Assembly: GCA_025617745.1 (NCBI GenBank)
Contig: CM046863.1
Coordinates: 6,012,015-6,076,014 of the forward strand
Reading direction: 5' to 3'
DNA length: 64,000 nt
DNA from: Heliocidaris erythrogramma
Taxonomy: Eukaryota; Echinodermata; Echinoidea; Camarodonta; Echinometridae
Each line of letters starts with the position of its first letter. Positions within the stretch are counted from its first letter, which is position 1. The notes below the pieces were generated by a model, which did not search any database, had not been told where the DNA came from, and saw nothing but the letters and a program-made list of their open reading frames with translations. Below, piece by piece: positions 55,661-64,000 of the stretch. A program made the translations under genes and the position numbers.

Positions 55661-55849
55661 TGTATCACTTTATAGTCTTGTCCTTTCGATTGTTTTAATT
55701 CATTATAGATCTTTGTCTTCGTTACACTTTATCAACAGCTTAATACGACAATAAATTTGAGTAATATTGAATGTATAAACATACATAAATTATTTTGAAA
55801 AATAATTTCAGGCTATTTTACATGTAGTTCTTCAAGATGATGAGAAGGA

Positions 55850-56035
55850 TTATTCAATGCATTTGAATGAAACTCTTGAAATAGACCGCTTCGGTAATGT
55901 ATGCAAATTTTATACATACCTTTCAAACAAAGGTTGTTCTTGACAACCTGAAAGCTTGCCGGAGGCAAACAAATAATGTATGTAAACTGGATTCCAAGCA
56001 TTGAGGCTCATTTACATGTATAAACAGCAGGTTAA
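55850..56035 (+). repeat. dispersed repeat, partner of 9840-10060
   Basis: AAACAAAGGTTGTTCTTGAC, AACCTGAAAGCTTG, TGTAAACTGGATTCC and 'agcaggttaa' in the same order as the first copy. Confidence 0.6.
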
Positions 56036-56417
56036 CCCTTTCAAGACAATTGACCAGTTTGTGGTTTGGCTCATAACTTTTGATTCAAAGCTCTCAAAAA
56101 TATACCAAATGCATGTGTAGAAAGAGCAAACATTTCTGCACAAACGATGTCCATTTTTGTTGCATGGCCATATTGCGTTTAATGCCATATATCTTTGTTG
56201 TTGTTTTTTCCTTTTCCTCTATCTTTTTCTACCATTGTTGTGAGTGTGCGCTTGAAAAGGAAAGAGAATAAGATATATTAAATGAAAGAAAGAAGTCGAT
56301 CGGTACAGTTGATGGCTTCACAAGAAGGCATTTTACTGACTATGTTTGAGTTCGATGCCCACAGGCCAGTTTCTTTATGTACTTTTGTAGCGCCCACTCG
56401 CGGTAAATTTACAATAA

Positions 56418-56895
56418 CTCTGCATATCGAAAAACAGAGTTTTTCGCCGACAAACTTAGTTTATCACCGAAAAACCGTGTTTATCGTTTGATAAACATAG
56501 TTTTTCAAAGTGATAAACTTAGTTTATCAAGAAACTCTGCTTATCAATTGAAAAACTTAGTTTATCGCCGAAAAACAGAGTTTTCCGTCGATAAACTTAG
56601 TTTATCACCGAAAACCGTGTTTATCGTTTGATAAACATAGTTTTTCGAAAAACCCTGTTTTTCACTTCGATAAACAGTGTTTTTCAAAGTGATAAACTTA
56701 TTTTATCAAAAAACTCTCCTTATCAATTGAAAAACTTAGTTTATCGCCGAAAAACAGTTTTTCAAGTGATAAACAGAGTTTATCGAGAGAAACTCTGGAT
56801 ATCAAATGAAAACTCTGTTTATCGAGAAAATCGGTGATAAGCTAAGTTTATTAGTTGATATGCAGAGTTTCCCTCGAAAAACTCAGTTTATCTGA
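56418..56895. repeat. array of short palindromes (GATAAACTTAGTTTATC type)
   Basis: Successive 16-18-bp near-palindromes of the form (GATAAA|GAAAAA)C(TTAG|AGAG|ATAG)TTT(ATC|TTC), separated by 2-5 bp. A higher-order unit of roughly 140-180 bp ('ccgaaaaacagagttttt' ... 'caattgaaaaacttagttta' + TCG) recurs at about 56427, 56570 and 56747. No gene. Confidence 0.75.
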
Positions 56896-57235
56896 CTTAT
56901 TGGGCATTAGGCTTGCCATAAATGTGCACTCGAGCGAATCCTACACCGGGTTTGACGGCTATACCGCGATCTGTGCACTGGGAATGGGTATGAGCCATCT
57001 ACGTCTTTAGGAGTTCTATGTTCAGTGCCCGTACATAATACAGTATACGCATCCGGCCGGTCATGGCTTGTGCACGTATTACAACTTTTGAACTTTGAGA
57101 ACATCAATATGGCAAGAACATCGAGGGCAAAAAGGGTAATTATAAGCTTAGACCCTAACTAAAATTCCAAATTTCCTCTTGCTCTCTAGCTGTCATCTTA
57201 TTCTGATTGTGAGGGTCTAAGGGGTATATGCAATC

Positions 57236-57416
57236 GATAACAATTTTCAGTTGCAAATTTACAATGGATAGATCAATTTCAACTAAAATCACTTTGTACT
57301 TTCTATTGCAGGAAGCAGACAAGCAATCAGTTGCAAATTTTCGATTAATTACAAGACTTATGATTGATTCTTGGATCTAATATTGACTTGCAACTGATTG
57401 CAACTTTCTTGCAACG
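57236..57416. mobile_element. TTGCAA-type MITE copy 2
   Basis: The right end GATTGCAACTTTCTTGCAAC + GCCCCC is the inverse of the left end at 14492. The interior repeats 'cagttgcaaat' twice. The left end ('tgcaatcgataacaattttc') is degenerate. Confidence 0.5.
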
Positions 57417-57689
57417 CCCCCTTATTTAGACTCATTCTGAGACTGAGTGAGCCCCGTTGTTTCAGCTTTTTGCCCTGGCCTAGCCTTGACTTGACGTTAG
57501 GGCTAAAGTTAACTGTTAACTCAAGTGTAGTGTAGGTCTGTTATTAAGTTTAGTCCTTGCCAAGAAGCCTAAATTGTCACTCTTGAGTATTAAGTAGGCC
57601 CTACCATAGTAATTTTTACTAGTAGATTCTCTAACTTAATAATAAGTTCGGCTAGCCTAGTAGGTGGCCATATTTTCATTCAAAAAATT

Positions 57690-58582
57690 GTTTCAGCTTT
57701 CAAAATAGGATCAGATTTTCTATTTTGTATCATGTCCACTGTCCAAATTAAATGTAACACTACAAGTTCCATATGTGTCCTTGAAACTTCATCTAAGAAC
57801 TTTGGAACTGATCTCTCTTCCCTTGCCACTTGCTTGAAGAAGCGTTTCTTGGCAGGAAAATGTGCTTTTGGCCTTGTGGCATTACCAGTTCTGATGTGTA
57901 TGGAGAAATTCATATAATCCTTCATAATCCAACAGCCACTATTTCAGGAATGCTTGCTTCTGCAGAGATTGTTAAGAATGAGCTACATGTGCAAGATTTC
58001 CGTTCTGAAGAGAGTTTTAAAGCTCAATATGAAGAAGCAATGAAGAAAATCGAGCAGTGGAAGCTGGATCCCTTAATGTCACGCAAAGAAAGAATTCCAG
58101 CTACATACACTGAGGGATCGCAGCAACATGTTTCAGAATCTCTAGAAGAAAAGTATCGTGTAGAGTTCTTCAAGCTAATACACAGTGCCCTTTTCAATTT
58201 CAGGATCTACTTCACCTCAACAGACATAGAAGAACAGAAAAGACTGGCATCGATTCTACTATGTGGATCAATAGATGATGATCTCATTGACAAGTTTGAA
58301 TTGGGGGGTGGTCTTAGGTGTGAATTGGTCTTCTCCCGACATCAGTTCAAATATTCTTCTGTGGAAGAATGCAGGAAGGCATTTGAGGGCATGATTCCGG
58401 AAGTTAGGGGGATGTTCCCAAATGTTGAGGAACTTCTGAGACTCCTGCTTGTTTCACAGGCAAGTTCTTGCCAAGCAGAGAGATCTTTCAGTGCCCTAAG
58501 ACGTGTAAAAACATGGCTCAGAAATACCATGAAGCAGGAGAGATTATACCATGTCATGTTGTGCCATGTCCATAGGGAGTGA
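57690..58582 (+). pseudogene. hAT-family transposase C-terminal remnant
   Basis: A 250-codon frame (57830-58582) ends with 'SQASSCQAERSFSALRRVKT' and 'WLRNTMKQERLYHVMLCHVH', the hATC dimerisation motif of hAT transposases (here closest in style to the ZMYM1/TTF-finger group). Upstream, another frame (57732-57917, 'SSKNFGTDLSSLATCLKKRF') appears to be the preceding part displaced by a frameshift. The DDE catalytic core is mostly missing and no N-terminal zinc finger is visible, so it is dead. It could be the relic of a source for the hAT-type MITEs nearby, but no terminal repeats connect them. Confidence 0.7.
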
Positions 58583-59185
58583 CTTGCACATGCCAAAGCC
58601 AGGGACATAGCTGCTGCATTTGTTTAAAACTCAGAAAGCAGAGAACGAATATTTGGAAGAATAAAATGAAATATATGCCAAGAAAGGATGATATCAACGC
58701 CAAATTTATAGGGAACTGTGTGTATTGTATTATAGAAATCACATGTAAGAATTGTAACATTGACTACCTTGTGTGGGACTTTTGTGTCTTTGTGAGTATC
58801 ATATTCTGCTTTATTAAAATATAAAAATAATTAAAATGGATTGTTTTGTTTTGAGGGTGATATTAGTTCATTTTTGATGATTCATCATAGAATGTAATAA
58901 TATAACTGCTGACTAGTTCAATCATAAAATTTGAATGGAACAGCATATATGGTGTTATGTTGTTGTTGTTATTTATTTTTTATTTTTTTGGCCAAAAAAT
59001 TTGATCAGTGACCAATCACGTCAAATGCTTGGGCGAAGTATAGAAATATACCAAGTCTCGTCACTTGCCTATCATAAACACTATCAAAGTCACGAGGTGT
59101 TCAAAGAGATTAAGAGAACATTATTTTTCTGAGTTTCCTTGAATTAAGATAATCCATGCCGTCAAATCCCCTTTGGCAGAATAAT
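58583..59185. other. no feature recognised
   Basis: AT-rich sequence with short frames only. Confidence 0.5.
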
Positions 59186-59189
59186 GTTA

Positions 59190-59410
59190 TAAACGATGTA
59201 CGAGAGGGATAGATAAAGAGATAGAAAGAGAGACATATAGAGAGAGATAGAGGGAGAAATATAGAGTTTATAGAGAAAGAGGGAGAGAGGTAGAGGGAGA
59301 GATAGAGATATAGAGGGGAGATAAAGAGAGGGTGAGAGATATAGATATATAGATGTAGAGAGATGGATAGGTAGATGGATAGAATACAGAGAAAGAGAGA
59401 TATAGATGGG
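59190..59410 (+). repeat. GAGATA/GAGA low-complexity tract
   Basis: About 220 bp of purine-rich GAGAGATA/TAGA variants, opening as a Ser/Leu-rich frame on the minus strand that is not a gene. Confidence 0.9.
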
Positions 59411-59796
59411 AGACGTCCACTCCGTTCGCGTTTACCACAGTTGTAACCCTATTGGCTGCATTTTTCTCAGAACGACTGAACGAGTCTGGTGTGACGGGGG
59501 CTTTATGAAACCAAGATGAGCACGCCATTGCGGTCCTTGCTTTAATATGCCCCTCACTTTCTCCCCTATAGATTTAAGGGTTTCTAAATTATTGAGATAT
59601 GGAAATTCTGTTAAAGTAAGTTATATAATTATTATGGAACATTTTCGCTTTTTAGGAAAAAATGCAAACAAACCTTTCGTTTATTATTTGTTTTATTCAG
59701 TCTATATATTTCACTGTTTCTGAAATTATATTGGGAGGGGGGTGTTAACCCTTATGCCACACCATACCCTGCAAACACCGCATTCTATGTCGTCCG

Positions 59797-59881
59797 ACTC
59801 CCCCTCCCCCCCCACCAAAAAAAAAAATAATAAAAAAAAAAAATCACTGAACTTGTGTTCCCCCCCCCCCCCCCCCCCCCC
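59797..59881 (+). repeat. C-run / A-run / C-run
   Basis: C-rich, then A-rich, then about 22 C. 59882-60305 holds no recognised gene. Confidence 0.85.
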
Positions 59882-60314
59882 ACGGTCTAATTCGGATTGA
59901 CGCCCATGAGCGTAAGCACCGTGATTTATTCATATTTTAAAGAAATAAAGTCCGTGTAATTACCCTATTTACTCGCTGTGATAAAATATCGATTTTGATT
60001 GAGTTTATTGTTCAAATTAATTGCGAATGGGGCATTTAATTTACACTACGGTCCCATCATATACTCATTTTCATGTTGGAACAACATTTCATGAAAAAAC
60101 AACGGTTCGCATTTCTCCTACGGGCCCCTCATCAATATCAAAATTATATTTATTCTCCAGTATTAATGGAAACACTTATGAGTTGTCTCTGTCCCGTTTT
60201 TAAACAGTTCTGTGATCCAAATTCTGTAATTTTAGATGTGAAGTCGTGTCCTACAATAAAGTGCTTTCAATGGCTTGAATGATTATCTAACCGGATTCAT
60301 GCGGTAGGTTTCAT

Positions 60315-60872
60315 AGCCTTTTGACAAGGCCCTCGTGACTTAGCTATTTTCCTCGGCAAGTAAGGTAGTAGTGGCTGCATAACAAGACTAGCCGCCCAGC
60401 CCGGTGCATGCGCGATCGAGCGACGTGAGTCCGAGGGCCTTTTGGAACCTGGCCTGTATTTCTTATGTTATCCTTTGTTCCTAGCGAGGATCTGCTACCT
60501 TATAGGTAGGAGCCAATCAGCAAACGTACCTTCGCATGACGTCAGCATACATTTGGTATGCAAATTCGCCTTCATCTCGAGCTAGCGCGGCCCGTGCAAG
60601 CTACTAGTACATCAATCATGGAAAGCAAGCCCCGCTCATACCGTTGTGATTGGTCGATAATCCTCGGTAGGCGTGTTAGCGTACGAATGTCAACTCGTGA
60701 ATAATTCATATCGGACGATTGAAACCCAGGTTCCAAAAGGCCTCGCTACTAAAGTCGCTCGATCGCGCGTTCACCCGGGCCGTGTTGATTCTTTTCGTCG
60801 CCGGCTAGTCTCATCTCAGGCACAGCATGACGAGGAAAATAGCCAAGTCACGAGGCCTTGTCAAGAGGCTAT
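60315..60872. mobile_element. 558-bp long-TIR element (Mutator-like) with 9-bp duplication
   Basis: AGCCTTTTGACAAGGCCCTC and the complement ending GGCTAT face each other and pair over roughly 150 bp, including the CGAGGAAAATAG and GCGATCGAGCGAC blocks. AGGTTTCAT is duplicated at 60306-60314 and 60873-60881. Long inverted arms with a 9-bp duplication fit Mutator-like elements. Non-coding interior. Confidence 0.7.
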
Positions 60873-60889
60873 AGGTTTCATGCCTTAAT

Positions 60890-61555
60890 ACTTCCGGGGT
60901 GTGCTTCTGGTTACTGTCCCTCATTTTAAAGAAACTTAACAGCAGATTATTCAGTTACATGGTGGTTGCTGGAGATGAATGAGTAGAGGGGAGGCGCTAA
61001 AGCAGGGTCACATTTTATTTATCTACCCCCTGGCCTAAATATAGTATACACATCAGTCGCCGCCGAGTCTGGCGAGGTTACCCCCTGGTCTTGCTTATTG
61101 GTTAGATCCATAGTTATGATCAGTCTTGAAACAAATGAGTATTTAGGAGTAAAATATGTTTAACTTTGTTATTAAAAGATGTTTTCCATACTAAAGATAC
61201 ATCTTCAGTGATGTCTATTTTCTTTATTTTTTTTTTATTTTTTGGACAGGGGGGGGGGTCAAATAAAATCAATCCATTTTTTTTTTTTTATAAGATATTA
61301 ATTGATGATCGGATCATTTGAACTGCTTTCACACATTTCTCACATAGACAAAAGGAAATAAAAGACAAGCATACTTTCAGAAAATTTATTTCAGAACACA
61401 AATATAAAATAACATAAACATGTACATATAAATATTTATTTACATTTTTCATATTACTTTTGTGCCTTCAAGGTCGTTGCAAGCTGATATTTAGACATTT
61501 CATTTTTCATTACTTCTTTTTGTGGCAAGTTTCAAGTTCCCAAGTGTTGCTGTAG
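60890..61555. other. no gene recognised
   Basis: A T-rich/G-run stretch at 61226-61290 resembles a LINE tail (minus orientation). Otherwise unique-looking. Confidence 0.4.
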
Positions 61556-61561
61556 ATTATA

Positions 61562-61728
61562 CAGTGCGTATACCAAAAAAAAAACATGTTACACTTTTGA
61601 AAAATCTGTCAGAACTACATTTCAAAATATATGGAAGATCTATTAACATGAAAATGTCTTATGTATCCTTTGAAATGTATTTGTGACAGATTTTTTCAAA
61701 AGTGTAACAATTTTATGGATATGCACTG
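61562..61728. mobile_element. 167-bp mariner-type MITE, TA flanks
   Basis: Termini CAGTGCGTATACC and GGATATGCACTG, with TA on each side (61560-61561, 61729-61730). The inner arms TTACACTTTTGAAAAATCTG also pair with their counterpart, so the element is nearly a full hairpin. Confidence 0.8.
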
Positions 61729-62024
61729 TATGACTGATTTCAGTTTGAGATGTGAGTCAGGTTATAGTTAAATAAAGAGTTACTCTAGAGTAATCATTTG
61801 AGTATTTTAACTGGTTACCTTGTATCACATGTGATTAAAAAAAAATAACGGCTCCTTAAAATTTGTCCACAAGAGATGTCTCGTGTAGAAAAGGAAATGT
61901 GCTAGGAAACCATGCCTTTATTGAATACATGTAGATGGTAGTCTGCATAAAACATTTTCACAGAACAATATTTTCCCAGAATTAGGATGACTTTTATGTT
62001 AAAAGGTACATGTATAGATCAAAC

Positions 62025-62850
62025 AGTACCTCTGTTACAGGGACATGATGTCCTAGTAACGGAGGTATTATTTGAAGAAGGGGGCTATGTCCAACAAATA
62101 TTGCTGAAGATTACAAGTGAAATCAACTTCCACTTGAAAACAGAAACCAAGCTCTTCCTTTTCTTGTTGCAGTCAGCTCAGTAAACTTACTTTGAAGAAT
62201 TCAGGGAAATTATAAAAATTTAGGATAAATTGCTAAAAGAGGAAACAAACAATTCTTGAACCATTTGCATGTACATGTACATACACCTTTTACCTGCAAA
62301 AAGCAATATACACTGTGGAAACATGTATCTGCTTTCATACAATTTATTAAAGAAGAAATGTTTTCACAAACTAAAACAATATTTTCAACAAATAATGGTT
62401 TCTGAATTACATGTAAATGGTATATTAGTTCATACATGTACTGTATACCTCCGTTACAGGGACATGATGTCCCTGTAACGGAGGTACTCTTTTAAGAAGG
62501 GCAACCTTCAACAGAAATGGTTGAAGATTCCAACAAAAATCATTTTCAATATTAAAAGACATCCTTTCCCTTCCTTTCCCAGTTGCAATCTTCTCAGTAA
62601 AGTCATTTTCAAGAATTCAGGGAAAAAGTAAAAATGGGAGGTCACAACATGGAGGGATAGAAACAATTTTGGAATCCATTAACATACACTTCGCTTTCAT
62701 AATCATCTTTGAATTATCAAAAAAAAAAAGTAGAAATATTATATGGATTATGCTTGTGTGATATGATGAAGACTTGGGACTTGAAATTGATGCTGGGAGA
62801 GAGAAATGAAGCAAAGGATGAACAAAATGTCCACTGTAACGGTGGTATTT
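62025..62850 (+). repeat. ~420-bp tandem duplication with embedded hairpins
   Basis: Two units begin with a ~40-bp palindrome (CCTCCGTTACAGGGACAT and complement; copy 1 near 62028-62072 has two mismatches, copy 2 at 62447-62489 is essentially perfect). They continue with 'gaagaaggg', 'tgaagatt', 'cagtaaa' and 'agaattcagggaaa' in the same order. A third start (CACTGTAACGGTGGTATT) is at 62832. Confidence 0.7.
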
Positions 62851-63178
62851 TATCACATCTGGTAACTCTGATTACTCTAGAATGAAGTGGTCTATTTTTT
62901 CAAAATTCAAATGGAATTTATTGAAGTGGTAATGTAGGTAACTTTCAATGAGTATTTTATCTCAATTGAAACACTTTTATATTTGAGCTTCCATGTCACA
63001 AAAATTGCCCCAACCCTATGGAATGACCCAATAATAGTAGAAGTACGTAGTAAACTTCTTGGAGACTAATTGCACAAAGTTGTATTTTGGGGATGACTCA
63101 CAGTGTTAATCACAGTGACCAAATCATGCAAGAAATACATATTTTCCACATTTAGAATCATCTTCACTGGGAACTACA

Positions 63179-63247
63179 ATGGCGAGCAAGAAGGAAGAAG
63201 AAGCAAGCAAGATGGAAGGAGAGGCAGGCCAGATGAAAGGCGGCGAG
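63179..63247 (+). CDS. candidate first coding exon, Lys/Glu-rich
   Basis: ATG in good context (aactacaATGG) opens MASKKEEEASKMEGEAGQMK + GGE, ending at GAG|GTAAGC, a consensus donor in phase 0. The peptide is short and low-complexity, and the DNA is partly AAGMAGVA-repeat-like, so chance is possible. No promoter motif or following exon was recognised before the window ends. Confidence 0.3.
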
Positions 63248-63647
63248 GTAAGCAACATGGTAAAAAGGAAAGCCAGTATTGAAATACACTAAAATGCACA
63301 CTAAAATATTAATTTGCAGTTTTCTCCTAAGCGCTTTTTCCCTCGGGGCAGTAATCAAAATAGTTTGTAGATAACACTATTTCTATAGGTCCTCATATAA
63401 GAAATATATCCTACTGAGTAATACATTTTTAAAGCATGATATTTTAGCCACTTGACTTTGTGTGTTGGAGCATGTATGTATAGTGATTACAACTCTCAAC
63501 AATTTATAACTTTCTTATTGCTTGTTCGATTTCATTCAAACTTTCATCAGTCTGCTACTCTAATGTTTTCCTCTTTCTTTCTGAAGAACTTTCCATTATT
63601 AAAGGTTTTGGATTTCCCTTTAGGCCTACAGGAATGAGAGGTTTCAG

Positions 63648-63996
63648 TAGTGCTGTCATCGACAACCTTTTGTCGACAAAACTGTATTTTGATAGGAAGA
63701 TTCTTATGTTGTCGACATAATATTCAAGTATAAGTCTACTTCCATATGCGGTTTCATACAAAATCCTTCAAAAACTTAATGTGTTTTATTTTGGGTTGTT
63801 GAGTGTTGTTTTGACTGGTTATTTGTGTTTATTCATCGGCAGTGTGCTACCTCATTAGCCACAACAGCTGTACATGTTAGAAAGTTTGGATACTGACCTC
63901 CTGACTTGAGTGTTGAAATTTACCGACCATTGTTTTGTCAACTAAGTATTTTACCTGACATGTCGAGAAAGAAATTTGTACTCGACGACAGCACTA
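63648..63996. mobile_element. hAT-like MITE, TAGTGCTGTC termini
   Basis: TAGTGCTGTCATCGACAA at the left and GTCGACGACAGCACTA at the right are near-perfect inverse ends. GTCGAC motifs recur just inside both. 349 bp, non-coding. The right flank is cut by the window end, so the 8-bp duplication cannot be tested here. Confidence 0.65.
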
Positions 63997-64000
63997 GATT

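Noticed and set aside
57110..57136. ATG-initiated MARTSRAKR followed by GTAATT as a first exon for the hAT transposase
   Set aside because: Nine codons with a weak donor and no demonstrable phase link to the broken transposase frame; indistinguishable from chance.
59268..59528. Ser/Leu-rich frame on the minus strand
   Set aside because: Translation of a GAGATA low-complexity tract.

Overview
This is eukaryotic, intron-bearing, AT-leaning genomic DNA from a marine deuterostome. A sea urchin or other echinoderm is most likely. That call is an inference from three things: a spliced Death/TIR innate-immune gene; a foldback transposon whose arms are arrays of 15-bp units, like the TU elements described in sea urchins; and dense palindromic MITEs with many long G/C homopolymers. 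Amphioxus or a hemichordate is not excluded.

The one gene I can model completely is on the minus strand from about 31.06 to 15.1 kb. Seven coding exons with consensus GT/AG sites, all joined in compatible phase, give a 666-residue protein: death domain - Pro-rich linker - second death domain - Gln-rich coil - TIR - Ser/Pro linker - short NxG-type motif - C-terminal MyD88-like death domain. It looks like a domain-expanded relative of the MyD88 adaptor. Less certain pieces of other genes are an internal exon at 202-363 (-), a first coding exon with an ETS/E-box promoter at 6945-7025 (+), a possible terminal exon at 32340-32516 (-), and a possible first exon at 63179-63247 (+).

Nearly everything else is mobile DNA, often nested. 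0.6-4.3 kb: a large TA-flanked element with TGTGACCC termini carrying diverged tandem units and two hAT-like MITEs. 4.7-8.7 kb: four foldback/MITE elements and a 60-bp micro-palindrome with an 8-bp target duplication. 9-31 kb: dispersed repeats, a tRNA-like element, LINE 3' fragments and MITEs, mostly inside introns of the immune gene, including a three-level nest at 23.3-23.9 kb and a TTAA element at 30.15-30.48 kb whose empty site survives at 55.6 kb. 32.8-34.8 kb: a LINE tail and a broken CR1/L2-like LINE. 35.5-50.9 kb: one very long, interrupted L1/Tx1-type LINE on the minus strand (ORF1 at 50.7-49.95, ORF2 at 44.5-40.7), with a 3.8-kb foldback element in its 3' UTR and a tandem-repeat block between the ORFs. 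51-64 kb: split and nested MITEs, a second copy of the hAT-type palindrome, an array of short palindromes, a hAT transposase remnant, a Mutator-like palindrome, a mariner-type MITE, a hairpin-bearing tandem duplication and a terminal hAT-like MITE.

The immune gene works as a unit, a predicted cytosolic signalling adaptor. The transposons share no evident function with it, but they make up much of its introns.
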